Source of the DNA: Panaeolus papilionaceus
Lineage: Eukaryota; Basidiomycota; Agaricomycetes; Agaricales
Assembly (NCBI GenBank): GCA_015501605.1
Contig: JADNRZ010000003.1
Span: forward strand, 2,480,001-2,544,000
Direction: 5' to 3'
Length of the DNA stretch: 64,000 nucleotides
Shown: piece after piece, positions 52,282-64,000 of the stretch
How positions within the stretch are numbered: the stretch's first letter is position 1
Layout of the letters: every line of letters begins with the position of its first letter
The notes under the pieces: generated by a model
What the model saw: only the letters and a program-made list of their open reading frames with translations
Databases searched by the model: none
What the model was told of the DNA's origin: nothing
Position numbers and translations under genes: made by a program

Positions 52282-53110
52282 TTAGACTTCGCTTGCTGTC
52301 AATACATCAAATGGTCGCCCAAGTAGGATACGGTAGGCTGGATCTCGCATAATATGCACCTGTAGGTAGACTTCAATGTTACCTATTTTAAATGGCACAT
52401 TTCTGGCGAGACCAAGTGTACTTTCCACTTGTTTATTTGCGCTCTGCATCTGAATTCGAATGTCTGGATTCCAAGTTATTCCCAATGATTGCGCGATGCG
52501 ACAATCCATTGAAATTATTTGTGATCCACTATCCAATAAGCTTCTTCTGAGCGACTTCGATTGACAATTGGGTAGATAGCTCGAAGCCCGTGGGATTCTC
52601 GAGCCACAAACACCTTCCGTTTTGCCTCTTCAGGGTCTAAGTCCTCCAAATATTGAAGCACTGGGTCGCCTACTATAAGTGACCCTTCTGCATCCCTTCT
52701 GTCTCTTGTGTGAGAATTGTCACTGTCGGTGCAGGTAAATCGTCCACCTGTACCAAGTTGCATTCCAACATCTCCAATTGTCTCAGTTTTTCTTCACCCT
52801 CTTTCACATTCTGTCGAGTTCGAGTTATAGCTTTCTTTAGTAATTCACGCGCTGGTGCACATGTACTTAAAAGCTCTCGTGTGGTTAATGTAAATGGTGA
52901 CTCCAGCAATTTCTCAACCACTTTACTTGCTAACCCTTCCTCTTCGATCTCTGCTCTATTTCGGTATGATCTCTCTCGTTGTCTTGCTTCGAAATCCTCT
53001 CGTGTCTCGATTCGAGGCTGGATCTCCGAGAGATCGGCATAAGGTAAATTATTTTTCTCTTTAGATTTTTCTTGAATTTCAGTAGGCGACTCTTTATTTG
53101 AGTTCTCCGG
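52282..53110 (-). pseudogene. Retrotransposon protease and upstream linker
   Basis: A linker frame (SPFTLTTRELLSTCAPARELL) runs into the retropepsin region. The active site is DSGSQIISMDCRIAQSLG and the C-terminal strand RILLGRPFDVL matches the usual ILGRPF-type flap-side motif. Two frame changes lie between the linker and the active site (about 52680 and 52530). Confidence 0.82.
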
Positions 53111-53151
53111 GAGCTGCGCCTTGGTACGTGTACCCGCTCCCTTCCTCGAAC

Positions 53152-54649
53152 TTACCGGAAACCCTGTTGATTTTCAGGGTACTGTTTATTTCTGGTGTTC
53201 ACCAGTGTCGAATGTGTACTATTAGCTCCCACATCAGCTCCACCTTCACGCGCATACCTCTCAATCACCTCATCGCGCTGATCACGAAGTTTATTGGTGT
53301 AAATTGACATATGCGGAGGCTCGGGATCTGGGGTAATAGGTACATATTCTCCTGTCTCATCAACTTCAAAATAATTTGTCTCCCTATTTTTGTGCCAGTC
53401 GTCCACTTTTTCTTTCATTGACTTGTCTTCAGGGAACCGAGGAATCGGACTCCCATCAGGTAAGCGTGTCTTTCCATTTTCAATAATAATTCTATTATTA
53501 TCGCGATCACCCAGACGGAAGGGACACTCTTGGAACAAGTGGTCCTTGCGTCTGCAATAATAACATGCCCCAGCTTCGCGTTCATTCACAGGTGGTTTCT
53601 CGGTCGGTTGAAGTTGGAGTTCCCAAAGCGCGATCCATTAAATGAGTTAGAGGCAGGGGCGTATGGCCGCGGGTTCGAGTTCTGAACTCCACCCTGACCC
53701 TGACTCATACTCTGGAACTGCATACGGGTCTCCTGCATCAACCTTTCGAACATTTCCATCTGCTTTGCTCGCTCTGTCTCTGCATGTCTTCTAGTTTATT
53801 AATATACAATTTAAAGTCACTCAGCCCCTCAATTTTGATTGACTGAGTATCATTTCTACCTCCTGTAATATTTAAGTTCATATTTGAGTCTCCCACGTCA
53901 CTCGAAGGTGACGCATCAGTTAACTTCTGCGCATGTTGAATCACTCGCGCTATAGTGTATTTCTCTTCGTTTGACCATTCTGGCTCCTCTGGAATGGCTG
54001 TCTTATTAAATCTCGCCAGCGCGACTTCAGCATAGTGTGCGGTTGTCAAATCGTTATCAATACTGCTCTTGATGCGCTCCACAAACTCACGTGAGAGCGC
54101 TCTGAAGAACATCTCAACAAGTTCGCGTTCAGAGGTAATTCCCTTCCCCACAGCCTGTCGCGCTTCAAGCTTCTTCACTTCTCCACGGAAAATGCGCACT
54201 AACTCATGCACTTCATCAGAATGGTGAGTTGTCAAATTTTTATATTTTCGCGCCGCCTCATCAAGACGACGCAAACTTCCTTTTTCAACTTCTCGAGCTT
54301 TTGGATAGCTCTTTATCAATTCTTTCTTAAACTTATCCCAGTCACCTGTCCCATATGAAGGTAAGGCTTTCCACTGGTCTTCTGTCTCCCTATCTGTGTA
54401 TCTGACTATCTTCTTCATTTTATCTCGTGCATCCGTAATACTAAAATCTGTAAATAATTCTTCCATTTCCATAATGAACCGTGTCAATTCCACGGGTTCA
54501 TCTTTATCAAATCTCGGTGCATTATTATCTCGAGGACTTGGGAATCGCGCTCGCGACCCTATTTGATTACTAGTTACAGTCGCGTTTGTAATGGGTGCTC
54601 CTGGAGGAGTGCCACTACTCGTTCCTGTTCCTGTTCCTCCGTTTGTCAT
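53152..54649 (-). pseudogene. Retrotransposon gag with CCHC zinc knuckle
   Basis: A 303-codon frame from ATG at 54649 has the capsid-like helical region (FIMEMEELFTDFSITDARDK, WKALPSYGTGDWDKFKKELI, ELVEMFFRALSREFVERIKS). The frame shifts near 53780 (after KLEDMQRQ), continues as METFERLMQ-like sequence rich in Gln, Asn and Ser, and shifts again near 53600. The nucleocapsid follows, with a perfect CX2CX4HX4C knuckle (CYYCRRKDHLFQEC). Confidence 0.88.
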
Positions 54650-54955
54650 ATCTTTGGTAAGTGTTTGGCTCCTTGTTCTGCTTGCACTCGCTACTGACTT
54701 CGTTCTCCTGTAACTTGGTTCCTTCTCAAGTCCCGGCTCTACTCCGGCTTGTATCGAACGCTTGCTTTTTCTTGGTGGTATCTCGAAAGGTGAGTCCTCT
54801 TCTGACTCGTCTTCTTCTAAACTATGGTAATCAACTTCTGTTTCAAGGGTGAGATTGGCAAGTAAATTGCTGATCTCGTCTTCTGTATCTGAATAACAAG
54901 GTATGTTTGCTCAATTCTAGAGAGCTTGCTGCTCGTTTCTAATCAATTTCCCCCT
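54650..54955 (-). other. Retrotransposon 5' leader
   Basis: Untranslated stretch between the primer binding site and gag on the minus strand. No conserved coding signal. Confidence 0.5.
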
Positions 54956-54969
54956 CGCGGTGGGCTCCA
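54956..54969 (-). other. Primer binding site
   Basis: On the minus strand, two bases after the 5' LTR end, the sequence TGGAGCCCACCGCG begins with the TGG expected to pair with a tRNA 3' CCA end. The priming tRNA was not identified; none of the leucine tRNAs in this window fits. Confidence 0.65.
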
Positions 54970-54971
54970 GA

Positions 54972-55983
54972 TGATACGATTGCTCTAAATCCACCCACAA
55001 AAGTGTGGCGAGAACACTAAGTTCGAGTCACACGAGTAACAGGTAGAGTAGAAACAATTGTAATTAGTTCTGGGGAAAATGGAATACAAACGAGTGTTGG
55101 ACTACAATAGAACTGAGTGAACTAATATGAAATTAATTTCAAACAGGCGCTAAAGGTCGCGCTAGACTTCTGGTTGGTATTTCTGAGTTTAATAGGGCGC
55201 GGCACGCGCTCTGGCTTCTGACTTCCAAATTAGGACTTCTGATATCAAACTAACTTCAATCGCGCACTCCGCACGAAAACTTCTATTTCTTCTATCCTAC
55301 GTGTCTGCAACGCGCAAACGGCTTCTGCTTCTTCTTCTTCTGGTTCTTCGATGCTTCTTCGATGCTCTTTCTCACCACAACCCCCCTCCTTATATACCTT
55401 GTCGCTCCCCCTGTCTCGGGACCATCGGATTAATCTCGGTAGGTCCGGTTTCCATCCCTATCCCATTGTTCTCATGTTTTCCTTCATCGCTATTGGCAGC
55501 TCCACAGCTGCTTATTCATCGTTGTCTCGGCGTCGCGATTTCATTGGGTGTCTCCATGTAGCTTGGTAAGCTTTCGTCTCGGCTTCATTGGACCCATACA
55601 AAGGTGGGTGGGGCTTTTAGTCAGCTTCCCACTGGGCTGATGTCATTTGAAGGTCCAGGTAAGTCTCGTCGCGATTGTCTCTTCTTTATTTGGTATTCTA
55701 CTGATGTGTTGCTTCATGCACGAGCGCTGCATCGTTGCTAGGTGTCGGTCCGCGTCGTCACCAGTCTGAAACGGAGGTGGGCGTGTGAAAGGGACGCTCG
55801 CTCCGTCACATTCCCACCCAATGCCTCTGTGTATCCGGATTATTAGACGCGCGACCTTAGGTTAGGTATTTTAGTTTTGTTTCACACCTGTCAACAAGTC
55901 GCAACTCGTATCTTAAATAATACTATTTTATTTTAACTTTTAAATCGCGCGAATTAAGGCCTGGGTACCCGCAAGGGTCATCA
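54972..55983 (-). repeat. 5' LTR (1012 bp)
   Basis: Partner of 44463-45486, shorter by exactly 12 bp (one 11-bp unit and one C). No base substitutions were noticed when reading the two copies side by side. Confidence 0.95.
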
Positions 55984-55987
55984 GAGG
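55984..55987. repeat. Target site duplication (GAGG), right copy
   Basis: Matches 44459-44462 on the other side of the element. Confidence 0.7.
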
Positions 55988-58401
55988 AGTGAAACAGCAC
56001 GAACGAAGGTAGACTGAACTCTATCGAAATGAACGGAAATGAACGAGTGCCGGGGGGTATGTTAACATTTGAGCTTTGAGGATTGAGATGTAACTTTGTG
56101 TGCGTATCAGCCTTCGGTCATCAGAGCGTAGCAATCATTCGACGAGATTGCTGTATATTTATTTTAAACTCATCCGGGTAGATAGCTGTTATCTACGAAG
56201 TTATCGAGGCATTAAAACTATAGCTCCGACGTATGTTCAAAGTTTCTCAGATCCATGTCAAGCGAAAGGGCGGAGGGCGCAATACACTACGAGCACCGAA
56301 CGGGAGCAATTCCCCGAACAGGATGACAGTCATTATCAACATTATACGTCAAACCTCGACGTCAACATCATTGCTTATCAGAGTCATCGTCGGATCAAAC
56401 CCTTCGATTGCCTCGGGGCGGAGGCTCTAGCGCTTCCCTCTAAGCTTTAGTCTACATTCCTGACTCAACATTCTTCTTCTCAGGTGGGTGGATGTCGCCC
56501 GTCTCGCGTCGGCTACAGCTGGATAGCTTGTAACATGTAAACGTTTAGCATTCGGCGGCTTATCGAGCGCACTAAATCGGCGCATGTTGGATAGTTGACC
56601 AGAGGATGACACTTTGCCGTCATCCAGAATTTCATTTTGGAAGTTTCGGCTCGCTAGATAGCGTTTTGATAACAATAAGCATGAGCTGCGCTCGCTGTGC
56701 ATACACTACAAAGAAAGGGACCAGGGTTCGAGCGTTGAGATAGTGGGGATGGGTATCAGTGAAACCTATGCATTCATGAAGAGATAAGGAGAAGGAGGTA
56801 GCGAACATTCAATGCCCGGTCGGGAAAACGTTTGAAGTCCGACCACAGCACCTCGATGCTGCATGACATCGTCGAAGCATCCAGATCAGCACTAGCGTCG
56901 AACACCAGAAGGCGAAACAATCAAGTTCCGTAGCATGGTTGACATGGCACTCTAGGTGCCCTGACTGGTGCCGAACAGGATCATCCAGGCCCTCAATCTG
57001 CCCTGGTCTACCCTGATATGTATTATGTATAAACCAGCTATCACGCTCTCACCCCTCACCACTGCGTCACTCACGTGCGCGCGTTATGAGAAAACATTGC
57101 GGCTCAAGTGGCATGGTCTTTCGATATTCAAGAACCGGCGCAGCGAGGCGAGGGTTAAATGTGCCATGGTCAACTTTGAGAATAAATCTCTCATGGGGGC
57201 ACTAAGTAAAGAAAGGTAATTATATAGAAACCCCACTCTATGTGCGAGAGAAGCAGCAGTAGCATTGGAAGTAAAATAGGGGTCGCGTACCGGCGGCTTT
57301 AAGTCACAACACGAGCTCGTAAGCTTTTGTTGTTTAAGTCAATTGGAATCTAGGAATCATCGCAATGAATGCCATCTGTGGCAGTGTTACACTTGGGTTA
57401 TGGGCGAATTGATTAGCTTTCGACTTTTCGAATCCAGAGGGGACTGGTCATCCCCATTCGATGTTTATTGATTCGTGGGTATCCATAAATGAACACACAT
57501 CGGCATCACATTGAGAAAAATTTGGCGTTTCAGCATATATGGTAAGTTATCACCCAGAGCAGGAAGCAATTGAGTTTGGTTTTTTTCTTTTTTGCAAAAT
57601 CGAACAGCGGTCTGATAGCGCGGAGGTCTTGGAAATTCCTTGGTATGCAGCCGTAAGTCACCACATATTAATTCAGCAACATAATGCGAAGCAAGTGCGA
57701 CGAACTTGGCTCATGGGGCCCAAGTACGACAATCTTGACGATTGAGGTAAGAAATGCCTGTAAAAGAATCACCAAGAGCCACCAAGAGCACTGGGGAGGA
57801 GGAGCAAGGCTCGGTGAGGTGATTTTGAGGCTTGGGACAGACCCAGACACCAGGCTGAAAGAAAAATGATAGAACGGCACACGAAACCCGAAGCCCCATC
57901 ACCAGGTACATGAGGCACGTAATGACTGCCCTGCATGACCTTGAGGGTGCTAAATATATAAAGCGTTTCTTACAAGGCGTTCTGTTGACTAAAAACGAGA
58001 AAAGAGGCGTAGCTCTGAATAAAACGGATTAGCTTTTGTATGCAAGTTGAATTTAAAATGAAGATATCTTGCTGCGTTGGCCGAGCACCTTGGAGCCATG
58101 GCATCAAAGAAGTTGAGCTTGGCAAGGAGGTGAGGCAAGGGAGGAGCTTTGAATATTCGCACGTGCAGCCCTGTACATGACGGATTTATTTATGTTCGCA
58201 GGGGTGGTCACCGATAGGCCAGTTATTATAAAAACATTTATCATCGCCACATCGGCTCTCCATGCGATACATTTCTCCACCCGTCTCCCAACACTCATCA
58301 CAAAATCCCTCATTCCTCGACACCCCCCGCCCATCCCTCACTGCGCCAATATCGCCGTTCGTGACTGAAACCCTAGACAGGCCTCGGTGAGACTCTTTGA
58401 G
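55988..58401. other. No supported gene
   Basis: Short frames only between the retrotransposon and the antiporter gene. A CT-rich stretch at 58255-58340 is a likely antiporter promoter element. Confidence 0.45.
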
Positions 58402-61345
58402 ATGACATCGTTTTGGCCGGTGAGTCCTGTTCTCAAAATATCCTCGGAGAGGGTAAAGTTTCTAAAATGCTTGTACAGTTTGAAATCACCACTCCTCATG
58501 TTATCTATGCATTACTCGGCGGATTCATCGTTCTGGTGAGTAATACCAATCGAAGTTTTTCGTTACTTTCCCATCAATTGACGCTCTGGTGCTTAGTTTG
58601 GCATGTTTTCTCTCTTGCTGAGAGAAAGGGTACGTTTGCAATAGTATTGACGCTTCGGTATTGACCCTGTGTCTAGTTATACATTGGCGAGGCAATTTGG
58701 GCGTTCGTATTCGGGATTATCATCGGTATGTTTCCAAATTTCGTCATGCTTCCTTCTCTCATCGTTCGGACAAACGCTTAGGACCATATGGCGCGAATGT
58801 CTTCAATCCTCGGTCATGGGGCGGCGATGGCGACGAATCCACAAATGTCATCACTCTCGAATTTACGCGTGTCGTGTTGGCTATTGGGGTGTTTGCGATA
58901 GGTGTCGAGTTACCAAAGGCGTACATGGCGAGACATTGGAAAAGCCTATTCTTTTTGCTGGTACCGGTTATGACTTGGGTATGTGTCCTATGCACGTTTA
59001 TCGGCGTTTAAACCCCAGATCTATGTTGTTCAAAACTCTAATCGTCACCGCTATATTTAGGGTTGGTTTGTCTCGGCTGCATTCATTTATGCTTTGATAC
59101 CTGGCCTCAACTTCCTCTCGAGCCTCGCCGTCGCTGCATGCCTAACACCTACCGATCCCATTCTCGCCGCAGCCGTCGTCGGTGGTAAATGGGCAGACAA
59201 GCATGTTCCAAGCCATATTCGACATCTCCTGGCAGCCGAGAGCGGGTGTAACGACGGCGCCGCTTTCCCCTTTCTCTTCCTCGCCCTATACCTTATGATC
59301 GATTCCCCCAACGTCGGGTCAGCAGTTAGAGACTGGTTTCTCCTTCTGTGGCTATGTAAGTGGATAATAATCATTCTCTTCCCCCTTCGAACGCCGGCTT
59401 ACCATCATCCCGTGCAGACCAAGTCATCATGGGTGCTGTCATCGGCTGCGTTCTAGGATTCGGCTTCAGGCATCTTATGAAATACTGCGAAAAGCACGAT
59501 CTAATCGACAGGCATTCCTACGTCGCGCAATACGTTTCGTTGGCCATCCTCACTATTGGCGTTTGCACTCTTCTAGGGTCGGATGACCTTCTCGCTGCGT
59601 TCTTCTGCGGAACGGCGTTTGCATGGGATGGGTTCTTTAACAGGCAAACGGAAGAGAGCGTGTTTAGTAGCGTTATCGACACGCTGTTCAATGTGGCTGC
59701 GTTCATCTTTGTCGGAGCATGGATGCCTTTCAACAAGTTTCAGGATGAAGCGCTAACCTTAAGCGTGTGGCGCCTCGTCGTGATTGCTATCCTGGTTCTC
59801 ATCTTCCGCCGCCTTCCTATCATCATGGCACTTTACAAATGGATCCCTGATATTAAGACATTCCGCGAGGCTCTGTTCAGTGGACACTTTGGACCTATTG
59901 GTATCGGCGCTGTTTTCATCTCCACCCTCGCTATCGAAGTCTTGCACCGGGCACACAAGGAAGGCGACCATCAAATCGAGATTCTAATGGAAACCATTCA
60001 GCCTATCGTCGCATTTATGGTCTTGACCTCCATTCTCGTTCACGGTCTATCTGTTCCGTCATTCAGCCTGGGCCGCAGAGTGCACTCGGTTTCACGGACA
60101 TGGTCGAGACGAGACACAATGACCAGTAATACACCTGAATGGGCTAATCAAGCCCGGATCGTACGTCGCGGAGAAGATATCGTTATTAATAGGGATCAGC
60201 CGGATCTTGAGCGTGGACGCGTCGAATTCGAGAAGACGACGACTGAGGTCAGTATCCCGGAGACGGAGTTGAACGAGAAGCGACAGGACTCGGAAATTAG
60301 TGAAGACACCAGGGTCGACAGTGCGGCTACGACTCCACCTCAGCTTCACCAGATTCGTAGGGAGGAGTCTCCTGGTCGTGAGGAACCCCAGGAAGAGACA
60401 TTTGACGAGTGGATAGAGGGCGATAAGAGGGTGACTGAACGTACGGTGGGCCATGGATCGGATGTGAGTATTCACTTTCCTCTGTGTTGTTCCGAGCTGC
60501 GGATATTAATTTAATTTCGCAATTTATAGCCCGAGGTAGAAGTGTTCGACGTACCTGATGCGGGCCAAGGATCATGGTCCGGCGCGGTTCATGACCTTGG
60601 ACGAAATGCCCTACACCATATCCCGAGTATCGGGCAAAGCAGTAGGAACGGGACCGCACCACCCACACGAACAAACTCGTCTGAGAAGATGAAAGCTCCC
60701 GAGAGACCAGGACCAGTACCCATTCTTGACTCGGCCGTTGCGACTGATGATGAAGAAGGGTGGTCATCAGAGGGCAACGATGAGCCCGAGGAAGCTAACG
60801 CCGTCGCGTCATCATCATCACCTCGTCCCGCCGATGCATCGTCGCCGACCAGCTTGGAATCTTCATCTCGCCGCAAGGGGTTCCGACACGCGAAACGGGC
60901 GGTACACGCTGTTGGCAATCATTGGAATAGACGAAGAGGGTCGACGTCTGCGTCTGCGAGGAGGGGCTCGTTGAGTCAAGCTGAGCTTGGTGCTGCTCCT
61001 GCTGTCGTTGATATTGATGAGCCGAGAGGAAGAGAAGGAAGACCACCGCAGGTCATTTCAAATGACTACTATAGCAGCCCGAGGTCTCAGAATTCCGGAT
61101 CTTCGTATATCAATGGTCGTCCGACTACGGCTGGCTCATCATCAATGACTGCTGTTAGTAGAGCATCAAGACCGGGCACTGCGGATAGTTCGTTGAGGCA
61201 CCAGCGGCTGGATAGTATCCGCGCTATGCAAACGACGAGAGAAAATTCGCCTTCGCGATCTGTCAGATTCGTAGAGAGGACGATGAGCAGCGGGAGTGTA
61301 GGAAACGGGGGAACTTCATCACCTAGGACGACTGCCGCCGACTAA
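58402..61345 (+). CDS. NHA1: Plasma membrane Na+/H+ antiporter (Nha1/Sod2 type), eight exons
   Basis: Exons are 58402-58419, 58479-58535, 58597-58629, 58677-58725, 58782-58978, 59061-59355, 59418-60463 and 60530-61345. All junctions are in phase, giving 836 residues. It exports Na+ (and often K+) for H+ at the plasma membrane, serving salt tolerance and pH homeostasis. Family landmarks are EITTPHVIYALLGGF at the N terminus, GEAIWAFVFGIIIGPYGANV, IGVELPKAY, CLTPTDPILAAAVV, the ESGCNDG motif (Asn-Asp of CPA1 exchangers), GSDDLLAAFFCGTAFAWDGF and HFGPIGIGAVF. About 12 membrane helices fill the first 460 residues. The cytoplasmic tail of about 370 residues is Ser/acidic/Arg-rich, as in fungal Nha1. 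Five of the first six exons are under 200 nt. Confidence 0.95.
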
Positions 61346-61807
61346 GCTCCTCCCTTCCAAATAGCATCCACAAGTTCCGTTTCCCCAACCGACGCATTCA
61401 GTATCACATTCACGCTAACGTTTTAATGCCCTGGACATTTGCTTCGTAAAATATATTTGACGATCTGTCATGCAATGCCCATATTCCCCCATATCTTTTT
61501 TCATTGTTCATCCTCGCATCTGTTTCTTAATGTTGAAAGATTTATTTGTATTCAGAGCCCTGCTTTCAATGTTGTTAATTTTTACCATCCCGTATAACGA
61601 CGTATACACACTTCCTACTTTTGTATTCCATTGGACTACGATAACGAGCACATTTCCTTCCTATGTGGCCCAACTTTTGAGTTTTTGCACCACTTTGCGT
61701 TTTTCATTCTCGTCTTTTTCTGTAAAGTGTAATAAAAGTGTAGAATTACACACCGAGAATACAAGTGAATGATACCATTACATGAAAATAAAACCTGCTT
61801 AGTCAAG
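61346..61807. other. Convergent intergenic region
   Basis: Shared 3' flank of the antiporter gene (plus) and APC2 (minus). AT-rich, with AATAAAA near 61730-61740 and 61785-61795. Confidence 0.55.
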
Positions 61808-64000
61808 TCATTTCTTCAATCTCCACATCCCATCCTTCACATCAACCAACCCTTCCCTCTTTGCAGCTTCCATAAACAACGAAAGTTGATCCACGGATTG
61901 ACTATACCCAGGTGCAAATCGCAACATGGCTTGTATGCGATCGATGGGGAGTGTGCCGAGATTGGTGAGCATGCCCTCAATAAACTACACAACCAAGACG
62001 AGAAAGGAAACGGAGTGATCAATCAGCGCCCAGAACGATAATGGAGTGGAAACAAAAGAAGAAAATGGTAGAAGCATACCTTCCAATGTACCCTCATTTG
62101 TTCAGCTTGCTGCTGTTGCGCTGCTGACATCGGGGGGTTGTCCGACACGACGTCAGCTATAGAATGAAGGAGCGGTGGAGTGAAAGAAACGCCATTTGAG
62201 GGTGCAAAAAAGAGACAAGAAAACAATAATCAGCGATCTATGAATAGACCAATACAGATAAGCGGTAACGAATAACGTACCAAGCCTTGCTGTTCCCCTA
62301 ACAGGAGCAGTCGTCCCACTATCGTCTGCATGTTCAAGGAGGATGAACGTATTTTCAGGGTCTTCCTTGATAACGCCATGATCTATCCAGGTTGCCAAGG
62401 CTTTGAGAGCAGCGCTTCTGTCGACCTTCCCAACAGCGGAAATGAGGTCGTCTAACAGCCACGTATCTGTCAAGCATATGTGTCAGTTAGAGTTGCCCAG
62501 GGGTGATCATCGTGAAAATAGAACGAAAAGCAGGAGAGAAAACGGGGTAAAAAAGCTTATTTCAACAAGCGAGGGGAGATGAAACACACAGCGAGTTCGT
62601 TAGGCAATCAATCCACGTACCTTTCTCCGAAAATAGTTCAATGAACGCCGCTTCCAGGGGTGGAACGTCTAATTCCAATATCCTATCCTCCAACTCGAGA
62701 TGAAGGTTGACAGTGCCGAGATGAGGAATCCATTTGAGTTTCTTGTCGGGTTTGAAGACGTTGAATTCTTGAGAGTAATCTTCTTGAAGTCTATTAAGTT
62801 GGAGAAAAGAGGGCACGCGATTAATAACTGAGGACCCCGGAGTGACTTTGAAAGCGTTTTTTGGAAACCTATAACATACTTTTGAAACTGTCCAGGCATA
62901 ACCAAGTCGCTTGACTCCAGTGACGGCCAGAAGTGGCGGGAGATGATGGTGGGATGAACAATAGACTATTCAACACGCAGCAATGAGAAAAAAAACTGGC
63001 AAGTCAAAACAAGGACGTACCACTTGTTGAGTCTGGACATGGCCATCTATACGTTTTGAATCTGTCATATCCCTCAACATGACCTCGCACACTTGAAGTG
63101 CTGCTTCTCCAAAACGGATCTTGAGAATCTCAATGTTACGACGCTGGAAATTGTGCATTAGTAGAGTGCATTGAGGAAGAAAACGAATATATGTATACCT
63201 CCTTCTCGACTTGCTCCGTATTATCCTTCGTAATGGACAATAGTCGTTGCGCCAACAACACTTGTAATTCCTTGACGAACAAATCTTTGGAGTCGTAGAT
63301 GCTGACGAGGGTACTAAGCACATCACTAGGTTTATTGGTCCTGAATTCTGTAAATGCGACGCACACACTTGAGTCAGCACGCGTAAGGCATAAAACGAAG
63401 GAATTTATTACCGGGCCCAGCATCAATGGGTTCAGGTTCCCAATTGGGGTCGAGATAATCTTCCACCTCTGGTTGCTGGAAAGGTTGTATTGGCTCGCTT
63501 TCGTCAATTATAGAGTCCCCGTTCTCGTCATCTCCCACTAGGTTTGACACGATGCAACGGATTGTGTCAGGCCGTTCTCTGTGGCACATAGAAGGGACAG
63601 TTATCAGGAAATGAATGAATGAACAGCGGCCACTCGGGTCAATGAAGACCTCCAGACGCAAAGTTACATACCGTAAGTACCTGCGGATTGGGTCTGCAAC
63701 TTTAAATAACAGCACCCCAGGTGGGTCGATTATCCGTAGACACTTGATAATCGACACATATTGTTGCAAAATGACTTTGGTAACTGCTCCAGGGTGCAAT
63801 AAACGCCTCGCGTTCCTAAAATTTTTGAAAAGAAGAAATAAGAAACCTATGACCTTGATCAATGGTCCTCAAAAAAGATTGCTCACTCTTTCCGGAGGGA
63901 TCTGACAAGATTATCTCGCTGGTCGACACGTTGAAGACAGTCCTGAAAAACCCAACTGAGCGCGATAAGGAGAAAATAGAGAAACAATGTACTTTGAGGT
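61808..64000 (-). CDS. APC2: Anaphase-promoting complex subunit 2 (cullin), 3' part, cut by the window edge
   Basis: Visible exons, in reading order: 63993 to beyond the edge (uncertain), 63942-63887, 63815-63672, 63578-63412, 63347-63199, 63143-63021, 62965-62880, 62790-62621, 62466-62281, 62156-62080, 61984-61808; phases agree throughout. APC2 is the cullin scaffold of the APC/C ubiquitin ligase that drives mitotic exit. Landmarks are LLHPGAVTKVILQQYVSIIK, DPIRRYLRERPDTIRCIV, NWEPEPIDAGP, LVSIYDSKDLFVKELQVLLA, LKIRFGEAALQVCEVMLRDM, the cullin-like FNVFKPDKKLKWIPHLGTVN, and the C-terminal winged helix (APGYSQSVDQLSLFMEAAKR, then GLVDVKDGMWRLKK). The N-terminal half lies outside the window. 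Confidence 0.95.

Larger units (their letters stand above)
44463..55983 (-). mobile_element. Ty3/gypsy LTR retrotransposon with two nested antisense genes
   Basis: An 11.5 kb element, coding for gag-pol on the minus strand. LTRs at 44463-45486 and 54972-55983 begin TG and end CA and are bounded by GAGG on both sides. Reading on the minus strand, the order is 5' LTR, primer binding site, gag with zinc knuckle, protease, reverse transcriptase, RNase H, integrase, then a 2.8 kb extra region, polypurine tract and 3' LTR. RT-RH before INT is the Ty3/gypsy order. Gag-pol is broken by several frameshifts, so this copy is unlikely to be autonomous as written. The extra region carries two plus-strand spliced genes. 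Confidence 0.95.

Noticed and set aside
1..64000. CRISPR array, bacterial operon or prophage structure
   Set aside because: No regularly spaced repeats; genes are spliced and typical of a basidiomycete nucleus.

Overview
The window is fungal nuclear DNA, most likely from an agaricomycete (mushroom-forming basidiomycete). The coding genes are cut by many 50-75 bp GT-AG introns. Leucine tRNAs carry introns next to the anticodon. The gene content (F-box, MYND-finger, single-pass Ser/Pro-rich membrane proteins, a PD-(D/E)XK-like family, a multi-pass membrane family) is typical of agaricomycete lineage-specific expansions. Exon boundaries were worked out by hand from splice signals, reading frame and family conservation; nothing was aligned against a database.

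Layout. 1-2885 holds no gene I can support. 2886-9925 carries a membrane-anchored SH3 protein, an intron-containing tRNA-Leu(CAG), an F-box protein and a DJ-1/PfpI-family protein. 10064-28689 is an accessory region built by segmental duplication: four intact MYND-finger paralogues and one MYND relic, all on the minus strand, interleaved with an intact and a truncated copy of a PD-(D/E)XK-like gene, an intact and a broken copy of a multi-pass membrane protein, tRNA-Leu copies, and two stray pieces of the mitochondrial glycerol-3-phosphate dehydrogenase gene. The intact source gene (GUT2/GPD2 type) lies at 29264-31944. 33234-41146 is a second cluster, of single-pass membrane proteins whose cytoplasmic tails end in a shared PPEY-containing (PY-type) motif, with relics of dead copies between them.

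44463-55983 is an 11.5 kb Ty3/gypsy LTR retrotransposon on the minus strand. Its ~1 kb LTRs appear to differ only by two indels and it has a 4-bp target duplication. Gag-pol is recognisable but broken by several frameshifts. Between the end of pol and the 3' LTR sit two plus-strand genes, antisense to gag-pol, each with a TATA box and several clean introns. I recognise neither product. This nested antisense pair is the most unusual item in the window.

58402-64000 returns to conserved housekeeping genes: an Nha1-type Na+/H+ antiporter with eight exons, and the anaphase-promoting complex cullin subunit APC2, which runs off the right edge.
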